DNA of 64,000 nt from Melastoma dodecandrum (lineage: Eukaryota; Streptophyta; Magnoliopsida; Myrtales; Melastomataceae): contig JARUPY010000537.1 in the NCBI GenBank assembly GCA_029817715.1, forward strand, positions 2,790,001 through 2,854,000, given 5' to 3'. The notes beneath the pieces were generated by a model that was not told the origin of the DNA, did not search any database, and saw only the letters and a list, made by a program, of their open reading frames with translations. Below, piece after piece: positions 1-11,178 of the stretch; the first letter of the stretch is position 1, and each line of letters begins with the position of its first letter. The translations under genes and the position numbers were made by a program.

Positions 1-120
1 ATTTTATCAATGTTGAATTATTATCATTCGCTCCTTATCGATATGATTTAAAATATTTTGCACTAATATCTCCATATAGATTTACTAACATTGGGACCTC
101 ATATGAAACTTAGAAATGTC

Positions 121-227
121 CTCGAAGTTTTGTGAAAAAGTATGGAAATTTTATGAACGGGTACGAACGGATGTACGAATAGGTTCGTAAAACTTTCATA
201 CTTTTTTTACGGAACTTCGAGGATATT
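121..227. repeat. Imperfect inverted repeat (hairpin)
   Basis: Two arms of about 40 bp are imperfect reverse complements. The left arm begins CCTCGAAGTTTTGTG and the right arm ends with a matching ACGGAACTTCGAGG. The loop holds short GAACGG/GTACGAA phrases. It lies directly beside a copia RNase H relic and the right arm overlaps the edge of that relic, so it probably arose by inverted duplication inside old transposon sequence. Confidence 0.6.
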
Positions 228-234
228 TCGTAAA

Positions 235-375
235 AAAGTACGAAACTTAACGGCGGAAGCTTCCACACATGAAAGAATAGCCTCGTCTAGAGGATCCGTA
301 AGATTCATCTCTGAACTCACATAGTTTATAGCCATAACTTCATTTAACAGCTGCTTCACAAAATTATTACAAGAC
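235..375 (-). pseudogene. Ty1/copia RNase H C-terminal relic
   Basis: Read on the minus strand this gives a peptide of the type FVKQLLNEVMAINYV followed by a LTDPLDEAI-like stretch. This matches the end of copia RNase H domains, where a reading such as IxxxYVxSxxNxADPLTK is usual. No rest of the polyprotein is present. A second, more complete copy lies at 14940-15135. It is a short degenerate fragment with no function of its own. Confidence 0.65.
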
Positions 376-520
376 GAATGATAGGTGATTTACGATTCAC
401 TAGTAATTTAATGCATTATCACTCGAAAACATTATTATATTATCGTGATAATTCTCTCATTTGGTATTATTTGAACGTATGAAAAACATTTAAATATATT
501 AGAATAATATATTTCTAGCT
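373..520. repeat. Dispersed AT-rich repeat, copy 1
   Basis: The stretch with GATAGGTGATTT, TAGTAATTTAATG and AAATATATTAGAATAATAT recurs in the same order at 55925-56035. It is non-coding and its family is unknown. The pairing shows that the left end of the window and the 56-kb region share ancestry. Confidence 0.6.
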
Positions 521-554
521 TGAAAAAATTGTGTATATAAATTTGCATCCCTCA

Positions 555-660
555 GATAACACCAACCTCTAATACAAACAGGTTGCTTCGGTGGATATGG
601 CCGTTCAGAAACAGATGCCACTCACCACGAAGATCATTCCGAGACTTTATACAGTAAGTT
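555..660 (+). pseudogene. Small secreted-peptide exon 1 relic, copy 1
   Basis: A 5'UTR-like stretch (ATAACACCAACCTCTAATACAAACAGGTTGCTTC) leads to an ATG at about 598 encoding MAVQKQMPLTTK, followed by a plausible GTAAGT donor at about 653. The same arrangement recurs at 1772-1893 and 63055-63250. The third copy also shows a hydrophobic segment and a C-x3-C-x3-C run. This suggests a family of small secreted cysteine-rich peptides. No second exon with cysteines can be found downstream here, so this is a fragment. Confidence 0.35.
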
Positions 661-882
661 TAGATTCATAGTATAAATATGACTTTTAGACATTTTCTTA
701 GTTTAGGATCTTAGCTCAAGAAAGAGTTGAGAAGAGGATGAAGAAGAAAGAAAGGGAACGAAGAAGTGGAAGAAGAAACAGAAGAGAGAATGACAAGGAA
801 GAAGAAGAAGAAAGGGGGCAGAGAAAAGATGATGCAGAGAAGGGAATTCTGATGTAACTTCTTGACAGTGTGTGCGTCTCTC
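661..882. other. Purine-rich non-coding stretch
   Basis: A run of about 110 bases from roughly 715 is almost all A and G (repeated GAAGAAGAAG and AAGAAAG). No coding frame is supported. It sits between the peptide-exon relic and the start of the first unit of a direct duplication. Confidence 0.4.
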
Positions 883-1290
883 GTACGGTACTTATAACAA
901 CATTTGCATCCTATGGAATTACAAATAACCCCTCAATTACAATCTGTAATTCCATCCTTTGTTGTATCTTGGGCTCCATCAAGCTCGTAACACATGGGCT
1001 GGCTGGCTGGCCGATGCCTTATGGGATCATGCTCACATTGTTGTCTAACAACTCAGTAGTTGTACTTGTTGTCCGGTTTCGTGGTTTCTCTCAAGGAAGA
1101 AGGTTAGTACCTCCTTTTATTGAAATTTATTGTCAATGTTTCTCTTAAGTTTGAAGAGTAACAACACATTTGATTGAAACATCTTTTTATTGTTATTTTT
1201 CCCCGTGTACCTTGGCAACCACAATCTCCACCAGGAAACCAAACCTCATGCTTGTGTTGTCAGATATTCTCTACGTGTTTGAATCAGAAC
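883..1290. repeat. Unit 1 of a direct duplication (partner 1895-2300)
   Basis: About 400 bp here are highly similar to 1895-2300. Shared phrases include ACAACATTTGCATCCTATGG, CTTGGGCTCCATCAAGCT and CAACCACAATCTCCA. The open frame across it breaks differently in the two copies, so I do not call a gene. Near the start, GGAATTACA...TGTAATTCC forms a short inverted repeat with 12-bp arms, perfect in the second unit and with one mismatch here. Confidence 0.75.
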
Positions 1291-1299
1291 GTTGAAAGT

Positions 1300-1771
1300 T
1301 GATGTAGTGCAGGTATAATAAGGAATTTGGTATTAAATAAGTTACCAAACCCTGCCAAATGTATAACATGTTCTACCTTCGAATCAGAATGACGATAAAG
1401 AACGTGATAACATGATACAACTATACGTTAAATACTCGAGAGCACGATTAGTTTTGCTTAACCTCGTTTTCGAGGCAACATCGGCAACCAAGGCTTTCAA
1501 ATATTGTTAATTTAATACTCCTTTTGTTCGAACAGTTAATTACTACATATATGTATTCTAATTTAAATTCAAGGAGATATTGTGAAAAGGTACAATCACT
1601 TTTTAGCATGTGATAATACAACTTCTCTTGCATTAATATCCACAAAAATCTTGATCACCAAGCTCTACATAGAACATTTCTGCCTTTAATATCAACAAAA
1701 TCTATATAGAACTTTTCATGTCATTTTAAACAATTTAATCTATTGCATTATTTTTAGTATGAAAAATTGTA
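1300..1771. repeat. Dispersed upstream repeat, copy 1 (partner 62560-63055)
   Basis: Phrases such as GTTACCAAACCCTGCC, ATGTATAACATGTTCTACC and GATAAAGAACGTGATAACAT recur in order at 62560-63055, and a short version occurs at 15545-15640. In both long copies it immediately precedes the small-peptide exon, so it is probably the promoter and 5' flank of that gene family carried along by duplication. Confidence 0.7.
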
Positions 1772-1893
1772 TCTATATAAACTAATCCTGCGTCCTTTAG
1801 ATACCAACATCTCACAAAGAAGGCCACAATACAAACAAGTTGCTTCTGTCGATATGGCTTTTAAGAAATCGATGCTAGTATCGGCAGTTACAG
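1772..1893 (+). pseudogene. Small secreted-peptide exon 1 relic, copy 2
   Basis: A 5'UTR with ACAAAGAAGGCCACAATAC leads to an ATG at 1855 encoding MAFKKSMLVSAV and then a possible GTACGT donor. The 5'UTR is nearly identical to the copy at 63060. The frame then runs straight into the 1895-2300 duplication unit, so the real second exon is missing. Only a signal-peptide-like N terminus is visible and the mature peptide cannot be identified. Confidence 0.4.
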
Positions 1894-1894
1894 T

Positions 1895-2300
1895 ACGTAT
1901 AACAACATTTGCATCCTATGGAATTACAGATAACCCCTCAATTACAATCTGTAATTCCATCCTTTGTTGTATCTTGGGCTCCATCAAGCTGCGCCGGTAA
2001 CACATGGGCTGGCTGGATGGCCGATTCCTTCTGGGCTCAGGGCTCACATTGCTGTCTAACAGCTCAGTAGGTGTACTTGTTCTCCGGTTTCGTGGTTTCT
2101 CTCAAGGAAGAAGGTTAGTACCTCCTTTTATTGAAATTTATTTTCAATGTTTCTCTCATGGTTGAAGATTAACAACACATTTGATTGAAACATTTTTTTA
2201 TTGTACTTCTCCCCCGTGTTCGTTGGCAACCACAATCTCCAGCAGAAAACCAAACATCATGCTTATGTTGCCAAATGTTCTCGACGTGTTTGCTAGTCAA
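1895..2300. repeat. Unit 2 of the direct duplication (partner 883-1290)
   Basis: This is the second unit, offset by about 1012 bp. Indels, for example extra bases near 1988, differ from unit 1. Both units end near an ACGTGTTTG phrase. There is no supported coding function. Confidence 0.75.
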
Positions 2301-3527
2301 TACGTATGTGAAAACCAGAGTGAGAGTCAAATAACACGAAAAGATGGTAAGGTTGGCGAGGCATCTGAGAATGACCCTATAAACCAAGGAGAATCGAATG
2401 ATGTATCTACTTGTATCTAAAATGTTGAGATCCAAAGGTATGAGTGACTCTTACATAGAGACCCTCTATAACCCGTTTGCAGATCATCTTTCATTTATAC
2501 CATAGATGCTGTAGTTCTTATTGGAGAAATCTTTATTTGAGGAAAGAATCTTCAATGGAAGAGAGCCTATGAGTCGCCCTCAGGGGCTAATGTCTGGCAG
2601 CTTGGTGGCGTCCCTGGCCTAAGGGGATATGTCAACTGACTGGTAGAACAAATAGTTCCTAGGATGAACAAAAATGGTGAAGCATAATCATAATAAGCAC
2701 AGTATCAAGAAATCATAGACAAAACTGATTTTGTTCAACATTTGAATATGAAAAAAGAGTAACTAGTTTCTTATAACTAAGATATTCCAAGATCAGATAA
2801 AGGATTTAACCGACTCAGACCCAGTACATTTTCTTAAGACCATCGCAAGACCCTGCAACTCACGAGTAAATCAGGCTAACAAAGTTTAAAGCCCTTGGGT
2901 GCAATGGCTGGAATTGGAACGTGGAATAGCTTTGAAAATAATTTAACCAAAGGTGAATAATAAATCACCCCGAATGACAAAAAAAAAGAGAAAAATTACG
3001 TGGGTATGGGGTTTTAAGAAATGGGTTGTTTCTTACTAGGCCAGAGGTCCCTAATAAGATGGGACTATGGATAAACCCATACATCATTTGGTACCAAGCT
3101 ATTAAGTATGTCCAGAGCCTAATTTCAGCCGATTGTAGATGTCGCTGTCATTCACTTGAAAGAAAGTAGCATATTTTAAATTATCCAGATAAAGGATGTA
3201 GATACAATTTGATGACACGTACCAAACGACCGAGAAGGTAATTGAGATATAACGTGATGCTGAAAAAATGAAGATCATTCATCACTCCAAGATTTTAGGT
3301 ACTTAGATTAGATTTATATTATAAATAGGATCCTTTTATACTTTTTAACAACACAATTCAAATAATAGTTCCAGGTTCTTCGCTCTTAGTTTTAGGCATA
3401 CTTGTTCTCTCAAGGGTGTATGTTAGTGTCCACTTTGATTGAAACTTGTATCATATCGTTAGTATTTCTCTAAATTGTAAAGGGTAATATTGTAATGACC
3501 CGAAATTTTGAGATATTTTACATGTAA
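2301..3527. other. Non-coding, no recognisable feature
   Basis: AT-rich sequence with frequent stops in all frames. I see no domain, RNA gene or clear repeat partner within the window. Confidence 0.5.
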
Positions 3528-3780
3528 ATGTAATCCTTGTTGAGAACAAATATGAACAAAAGATTGAATATTAGTATCGGATCGTAGGAATACATGAACC
3601 TAAGTTGGATGCGGAACAAATCACTAATGAGGAATCCTAAAATACTCAAATGGACAAATTGGACGCATGAATGAATAGAAACCGCTTCAAGGTTTAGGCT
3701 GGTTTACAGTAGATGGATGAGTCCGTCGACTAATAAAGTCAGTGATGGAACTTTTTTTCTGCATAAATTGCATCATTCAC
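3528..3780. repeat. NLR-flanking repeat, copy 1 (partner 6155-6430)
   Basis: About 250 bp match 6155-6430, including GTTGAGAACAAATATGAAC, GGTTTAGGCTGGTTTACAG and CTGCATAAATTGCATCATTC. The 6155 copy directly abuts the broken LRR fragment, so this repeat marks a boundary of the tandem NLR duplication. Confidence 0.8.
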
Positions 3781-3781
3781 C

Positions 3782-4190
3782 ATTCACTCCTAAAAAAGAT
3801 TTTACATATATTTTTTAAATACATATTTTTTAATTCTTCGATATAACCTTGATAGGGTGCTAATAACGAGTTGTGAAGCCAAGATAAGAAAATAGCAAGA
3901 TCGAATGGGGGTGAGCAAAGGGAATTGATATGTAAACAACAATCTCTTCGCCTCCTTCACCAATTATTGTCCCACAGAAATCAAAATTGCAAGTCAAATT
4001 TTTGGATGTAACACCACTCATTTGACAAAACATGTGTATCAATGACATTCGGCAAGTATTAAGCACAATATTAACTAAAAAATTATGTCATGAGAGCAAA
4101 ATTGATAAAATCTTCCAAAATAAATCATTACGAAACTGATAAAAATATGTTTCTGTAAATGTGCATGGGATTAATTTCAACTAGTGGGAT
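3782..4190. repeat. NLR 3'-flank repeat, copy 1 (partner 6880-7290)
   Basis: About 400 bp downstream of the LRR fragment match 6880-7290 (for example TTCTTCGATATAACCTTG and TTTTTGGATGTAACACCAC). They represent duplicated 3'UTR and downstream DNA of the two tandem NLR units. Small indels separate the copies. Confidence 0.8.
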
Positions 4191-6153
4191 GAGTCGGAGG
4201 TGGGAACGCCAATATTCCCCTTCCCCCTCCCTGTATTTCTCCGTCAACAGCGGACACTCATGAATGAAGAGAGTTTTGAAGGAGTCGGGGAGTCTGTCTT
4301 CTGGCAACCACCTCATCCTTCTACAATAATAAATCCCCAAAAGTTGAAGGGAGGTGAGGTGGTCTCTGAGCCCCCCACCCACCCTCTCCAACTTATCCAT
4401 TACCCCTATATGCAATTCAAAGAGGGATGACGGGAAGATGCCACTCCAGTCTGCATCTCGAGGAGGAAACACTTCCATCTCATCCATCCATTCCATCCTT
4501 CCCTCAATTTTCAATTCTCGTAAGGCGGCGAGATCCCTCAATCCCCACTCCTCAATTGGTTGACTCAGATATTTGCATCCTGAAATTTGAAGTGATTCCA
4601 GATACGGAGGCATTCCTTCTCTAGGCAAGCTCGTGATACCTTCACAGTTCCAAATGGATAGTTCCTTGAGGGAGGTGAGACGATGCATGCCTTGGGGCAA
4701 ATAATTCACATTTGGACAATAGTTAAACCGAAAACTGGACAGGTTGCAAGAGAGATCAGGGATGCTCGTGATGCCTTCACAGTTCCTAATAAATAGTTCC
4801 TTGAGGGAGGTGAGGCGATGCATGTCTTGAGGCAAGGACTTCACTTTTGGACATTCATAAATAAATAGTTCCTTGAGGGAGATGGGGTGATGCATGTCTT
4901 GAGGCAATGACTTCACTTTTGGACACTCAAAAAGGGTAAAACTAGAAAGGTTGCAGGGGAGTGTCGGGAATATGTCCAATTCTGGGCAATTTCGGAGAGT
5001 AAGGTCGGAGAGGGCGGACAGGTGTTGCAACCTGTCCGGTAAAGTCGTGAGGCTTCTGCAAGGACTAGTTTCCAATTTCCGCAGAGACCGAGAGACAGGA
5101 CTACCTTCAGGAGCTACATCTCTTATCGACACGAGTCCCTGGAGATTCCATAGGTTAAGCTCCTCGAGTGAATGCGGAAGTTTAAACAAAGACTGTGGCA
5201 GGCTCGAACAACCGTAAAGATCAAGTTTTCTCAACGAAACAGGCAGTCCCTCGCTTGGGAAGGAAGATAGCTTCTCGCAATAGACAATATTCATCTCTTT
5301 CAGAGATGTAAGTCCAGATAAATCATTCGGCAGCTTCACAATATCTCCACAACCAGTTATTTGTAGTATCTTCAGCTTAGGAGGCACTTGTTCCTTGCCA
5401 TTCCCGTCCACGAATGACTTAAATTGAGGACAATTCTCAATCATCATCTCTTCCAACGAAACCCAAGAGGTTTGGAATCTCCGATCAAAGTGAACCAGCT
5501 GGGGAATTTTCCTAATTCCCATCTTGGTCATGGATGTAAGGCCAGCCAGACAATTCAACAATCCCCCATCGCAACCATCAATAGAAATCTCGACCAGAGA
5601 TGGAAGGCTAAGACTGCACCCTCCTTTTAGTTTGTGACAATCCCGCAGCCATAGTTTGCGGAGACGGGGGAACGGATGATCTCTTTCATCATCTCCTTGG
5701 AATAACCACTTCTCCCAAGATTCCATGTATGAGAAACTCAAACTCCTCAGATTCCGAAAAGATGGCTTTTCGGTCCCGTAAAACTCGGTACCTATCGAAG
5801 AGATTGAATCAACAAAGTTTATGTCCAAACTTTCAAGGGAGGGAAGTTGTCCCAAAGGAGGCAGCGAATCTACACTTCCAATATACGAAAGGATTAATCT
5901 AACGACATATTTCAAATGGAGAGGATTATCAAACCAGGATGGGAATCGTTTCGCCCAATAGTCACTTATGGTGAGGGACTTGATATTTTCCGAAGGTTGC
6001 AGATGTTGGAGGAGCTTGAATTGATGGTCACTTTCCCTTGAAACTCTGGAACGAGATCTCCAATCAAGGGTTAAGTCCAGAACCCCTTCCTTTCCGAGTA
6101 GATTAGCAACGCTTGCATCCTTAACATCATCTACTTCAATCAGACTACGTATG
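4128..6153 (-). pseudogene. NLR leucine-rich-repeat fragment (LRR-only copy)
   Basis: The frame is open for 595 codons from 5915 to the stop at 4128 and also stays open upstream to about 6153. It encodes an irregular plant CNL-type LRR domain with repeated LxxLxxLxIxxC units (LPSLESLDI, LTSLKELFI, LPPxLESL) and an ending typical of CNL proteins (ECPLLTEKY...GEYW). Homology to the paralogue at 7281-9294 stops at about 6153, where a repeat begins. The coiled-coil and NB-ARC regions are therefore absent. Compared with the paralogue it keeps the intact C terminus and has an extra duplicated SLPQDMH repeat. It could only be expressed as an LRR-only protein, for which no start or promoter is evident. 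A truncated duplicate is the best reading. Confidence 0.8.
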
Positions 6154-6154
6154 T

Positions 6155-6430
6155 GTAATACTTGTTGAGAACAAATATGAACAAAAGATTGAATATTAGT
6201 AACGGATTGTAGGAATACATGAACCTAAGTTGGATGCGGAACAAATCACTAATGAGGAATCTAAAATACTCAAATGGACAAATTGGATGCACGAAAAGAA
6301 ACCAATATGAAGCACGAATGAATAGAAACCGCTTCAAGGTTTAGGCTGGTTTACAGTAGATGGATGAGTCCGTCGACTAATAAAGTCAGTGATGGAACTT
6401 TTTTTCTGCATAAATTGCATCATTCGCCAT
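6155..6430. repeat. NLR-flanking repeat, copy 2 (truncates the LRR fragment)
   Basis: It is nearly identical to 3528-3780 plus a short insertion near 6290-6320. The LRR coding homology stops exactly where this repeat starts, so it marks the recombination breakpoint of the tandem duplication. Confidence 0.8.
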
Positions 6431-6879
6431 TTAAAACTAGTGTTTTGGTTGTGAAGAAAAAGGTAGTTTGATAGTTAATAAAACTATTCATAACACTAAT
6501 ATTACTTCAAATTTCTCATATGTGGATGGACACTTTACGATTTCTGACGTGGCACATGAATTATCAAGCTCCGCCTAAAATTCGTTTTACATATTTTTTA
6601 AATATATCTTTGATTCCTTAATATAATGTCGAAAGAGCCTCGTACTAATAACGAGATGTGAAACGAATAAAAAGAACGAAAACTACAGAGCAACAAGAGA
6701 GAACGAGTAGAGAGAATGGAAGAGATTCGTTAAACTCATTTTTGAATCTCTTCATTTATAAGAACGAGAGTAACGTACGATCAAACAAAGGAATTAACTT
6801 TGGAAGTCATGCCGTCATGGTACGTGAACAGGGGCTCTTGGCACGTGAATCAATTCCGTTAAAAGTTTGATGACTCCTG
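6431..6879. other. Inter-NLR spacer without a gene
   Basis: AT-rich, non-coding spacer between the duplicated flanks. It has no counterpart in the other copy, where 3780 joins directly to the 3' flank. It is therefore an insertion in this copy or a deletion in the other. No terminal repeats or domains are seen. Confidence 0.5.
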
Positions 6880-7290
6880 AAAAACATTTTACATATATTT
6901 TTTAAATACATATTTTTTTATTCTTCGATATAACCTTGAAAGGGTGCTAATAACGAGCTGTGAAGCCAAGATAATATAATAGCAAGATCGAATAGGGGAG
7001 AGAAAAGGGAATTGATATGTAAACAACAATCTCTTCGCATCCTTCACCAATTATTGTCCAAAAGAAATCAAAATTGCAAGTCAAATTTTTGGATGTAACA
7101 CCACTCATTTGACAAAACATGTGTATCAATTTCATTCGGCAAGGTTAAGCACAATATTAACAAAAAATTATGACATGAGAGCAAAATTGATAAAATCTTC
7201 CAAAATAAATCATTACGAAAATGAGAAAAATATATTTCCGTATATCGCTAACATTCCTCTGCTCCATCAACCGTCATTTGTTAATTCGTG
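6880..7290. repeat. NLR 3'-flank repeat, copy 2 (partner 3782-4190)
   Basis: Downstream DNA of the second NLR, matching the first copy in order with scattered substitutions. It ends at the C-terminal coding region, where this copy carries an internal deletion. Confidence 0.8.
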
Positions 7291-10200
7291 GGATGAGTCA
7301 GAGGTGGGAATGCCAACTCCTTTGTTAATATGAGCCCCCCACCCACCCTCTCCAACTTCTCCATTTCCCCTATAGTCAATTCAACGAGGGATGAAGGGAA
7401 GATGCCTCTCCAATCTGCACCTGAACGAGGAGGAGGAAACACTTCCATCTCATCCATCCATTCCATGCTTCCCCCAATTCTCAATTCTCGTAAGGCAGTG
7501 AGATCCCTCAATCCCCACTCCCCAATTGGTTGGTTCAGCTTTGGGCATCCCTGAATCACCAGCGATTCCATATTCGGAGGCAATCCTCCTCTAGGTAAGC
7601 TTGTGATGCCTTCACAGTATTTAATAGATAGTTCCTTGAGGGATAAGAGGCGATGCATGTCTTGAGGCAAATTATTCACCTTTGGACAGCTGTCAAGTGT
7701 AAAGCTAGACAGGTTGCAGGGGAGATCAGGGATGCTTGTGATGCCATCGCAGTAGTGAATTGTTAGCTCCTTGAGGGAGGTGAGGCGATGCATGTCTTGA
7801 GGCAATGACTTCACTTTTGGACAGCTGTAAAGCTCAAAACGGGACAGGTTGCAGGGGAGTGTAGGGAATATGTCCATCTCTAATTCGAGGCAATCTCGGA
7901 GAATAAGGTTGGAGAGGGCGGACAGGTGTTGCAAGTTGTCAGTCAAAGTCGTGAGGCATCTGCAAGAACTAATTATCAATTTCCGCAGAGATCGAGAGAC
8001 GAGACTACCTTCAGGAGCTACATCCCTTATCGATACGAGTCCTTGGAGATCCCATAGGGTAAGCTCCTCAAGAGAATCCAGAAGTTCAAATAGAGTCTGC
8101 GGCAGGCTCTGACAATGATAAAGACTAAGTTTTCTCAACGAAACAGGCAGTCCCTTGCTTGGGAAGGAGGAGAGACTTTTGCAACCACTAATACTAATCT
8201 CTTTCAGAGATGTAAGTTCAGATAAATCATTCGGCAACTTGACTGTATCTCCACAATCCATTATTTCTAGCATCTTCAGCTTAGGAGGCACTTGTTCCTC
8301 GCCATCCCCGTCCACGAATGACTTAAATTGAGGACATCTCTGAATCCTCATCTCTTCCAGCGAAACCCAAGAGGTCTGGAATCTCCGATCAAAGTGAACC
8401 AGCTGGGGAATGTCAGTAATTTCCATCTTGGTCATGGATGTAAGGCCAGCCAGACAATTCAAACAATCCCCCATCGCAACCACTAATAAAAGTCTCGACC
8501 AGAGATGGAAGGCTAAGGCTGCACCCTCCTTTCAATTTGAGACAATTCACCACCTGCAATAGGCGGAGACAGGGGAACAGATGATCTCTTTCATCGTCTC
8601 CTTGGAACAACCACTTTTCCCAAGATTCCATATTTACAAAACTCAAACTCCTCAGTTTCAGAAAAGATGGCTTTTCGGTCCCGTAAAACTCGGTACCTAT
8701 CGAGGAGACTGAATGAAGACCGCTTATGTCCAAACTTTCAAGGGACGGAAGTTGTCCCAAGGGAGGCAGCGAATCTACACTTCTACAACCTGAAAGGGTT
8801 ATCCTAACGACATACTTCAAACGGAGAGGATTATCAAACCAAGATGGAAATCGTTTCGCTCCATAGTTACGTATGGTGAGAGACTCGATATTTTCCGAAG
8901 GTTGCAGATGTTGGAGGAGCTTGAATTGATGGTCATTTTCCCTTGAAACTCCGGAACAAGATTCCCAATCGAGGGTTAAGTCAAGAACCCCTTCCTTTCC
9001 GGGTAGATCAGCAACGCTTGCATCCTTAACGTCATCTACAGCAAGCAGATTACGTATGTGCAACTCTCGCCGAAGCCACTTGAGGGGTCCTAGTTGCTTC
9101 AAATCTCGACTGACTTCTTTACCTACAATAAAGTCAGATAGTATTTCGAGATTGATCAGATCACCGATACATGGGGGCATCTCCAACAAACTATTTGTGC
9201 GTGTTATGTCGAGGTGGACAAGTTTGGTCAGCTTGTGGATGTTCTTAGGCAACTCCTTGAGCTTATAACATCCTCGAAGTAGTAGAGATTGCAACTCGAT
9301 CAGGTCACAAATTGACTCTGATAATACTTTAATTTATGTATAGGAAAGGTCCACGAAACGTAAGAGCTTCAACTCTCCAATTCGGTCGGGCAGCTCGCTG
9401 ACTCGAAAGCCACGTAAGGACAACATCCGTAGTTTCTTCATATTGATTATCAAGTCACATATCACCTCCCCTGAGACGGAGACATTTGGCCATCGGCATT
9501 TTGAAATTTGGAAAGCCGAAAACGTTCTTAACTTGTTCATTTCGCGATACACATCAAATCTCTTCGAATGAAGGCTTTCGTTATCTTGTATGACCATTGA
9601 AGCATGGCGCACTTTCCTCGGTGACTTCCCATGACAACTGGAACCATCTTTATACTCATCGGAGGAGAAATATGAGCCATCATCAATCGACTTTGCGAGG
9701 TCATTGACCAAATCATGCATAGAATAACAAGACTCCCCAAACCGATCCCTCACTTTCTGAAAAAGAGAGACGGCTTCTAACCATTGGAGATTTTCCATAC
9801 CCACATTTTGGTATGTTTGGCCGGTCCCTTTTTGAAGCAAACCATGTACGATCCATGGTCGAATTACCTCGTCCTGGTCGAACAAGTAATCCTTAGGGAA
9901 TACCGCGCAAGCCGTGAAGCATCTCCTCAAGTGGACGGGGAGGTGGAGGTAACTTAACTTCAATGAGGATGGTATTTTTCCCTCTTTGCTCCAAATATCG
10001 TGAGATAACGATTGTTTCCATTCCTTCTCATCAAATTTGAATCGAAGCATGCCTCCTAACAATTTAATAGAAAGTGGCAACCCCTTACACTTTCCTGCTA
10101 ATTGCTCTGCAATATCCCGAAGATGAGGGTGTTGTTCAAAGCTTTCCTCACCAATGGAGTGATAGGCGAGCAAAGATACGCAATCCTCCAATTTCAGGAT

Positions 10201-11178
10201 GTCCAACCTCACTGGATCAGGATCTCCAACCAATCTGGCAACCTCGAGGCTTCTTGTAGTGAGTAGTATCCTGCTTCCTTTACTCCCAGAATATAAGGGC
10301 TTAAGGATAGATTCCAGCTCTTCATTCCTATCGTTCCATACGTCATCCAACACAATGAGGAACTTCTTTCCTGAAAGTTTTTCGTGGAGAGAGTTCTGAA
10401 GTTGATTCAGATCCTTCTCCACACTAGATGAAGAGGGTGCAACATGGTCTAGGATGCTCTTTGTGATGGCGGCCAAGTCAAAGACCTCAGAAACACAAGC
10501 CCATGCTCTGACTTCAAATCCCGATTTGTGGTATAGCTCCTGTGCCAGGGTAGTTTTACCCAGTCCGCCCATCCCCACGATCGAAACAACAAGAAATGGT
10601 CGGAAGGAGCTGCTGGCTTCTTTGGATCTGGTCAATCGAGCGAGCAACACCTTGATTTCCTTCTCCCTGCCAACAAACTTGGGCTCGGGCAAGGAAGTGG
10701 TGAGGAAACGAGGCCCGTTGTTGGGAGGCTTGCCCAATAGATTCTGGACTAATCCGAGCATGGTTATGCCGCTGTGGATTTCATCCAGTCTTTGGCCCAC
10801 CTCCTCGATCTCTCCGGCCATGTGATGATCCGAGATCAGGGTGGATGGGCTGAACCGAGAGCAGCAAGCGATCAGGCAGTGGGGAAGTCTAGTGGACTTT
10901 GACAGGGCCTGTACCTTTGGTGCCTCCCGCTTGGCTTCAAAAGAGAACTCCTCTAGCAGGTCTTCCATATCGTAGGCAACGTCCCTGAGGTCAGAGAGCC
11001 ACGTGGAAGTAGCTGTGTCGCCTTTCATCATCATTTCCTCTGCAGAATCCAGCAAGAGTTGGATGGTGGGTAGCTTATCTTGCCACGCCTTGAGCTTGTC
11101 GGAGATGCCGGTGATCCGGGCATACTCGTCAGCGACGAGGGAGCCGATCAGGTTGAGGACAGGGGAGAGGAAATCCAT
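7281..11178 (-). pseudogene. CC-NB-ARC-LRR (CNL, RPP13-like) disease-resistance gene, broken
   Basis: The start is the ATG at 11178. The first 614 codons hold an Rx-type coiled coil with an EDVID-like AYDMEDLLEEF (residues 68-78) and a complete NB-ARC: VGRE (169-172), P-loop GMGGLGKTT (202-210), RNBS-A (221-234), kinase-2 LIVLDDVW (274-281, with the Trp typical of non-TIR NLRs), RNBS-B (301-310), GLPL (366-369), RNBS-D CFTACAVFPKD and MHD (487-489). A TAA at 9334-9336 interrupts the first LRRs, and the same frame continues from about 9333 to 8464. An extra T at about 8461 then shifts the frame. The rest of the LRR is open from 8483 to 7281 in another frame. A deletion of about 150 bp near 7313-7333, relative to the paralogue, removes the normal C terminus. 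The family binds ATP and acts in cytosolic effector recognition. The first ORF could still make a CC-NB-ARC protein without LRRs. Confidence 0.9.

Noticed and set aside
870..1148. 92-codon open frame
   Set aside because: It lies in the 883-1290 duplication unit. The partner unit breaks the frame elsewhere and no family signature is visible.
10454..10825. 123-codon plus-strand frame
   Set aside because: It is the antisense shadow of the NB-ARC region.
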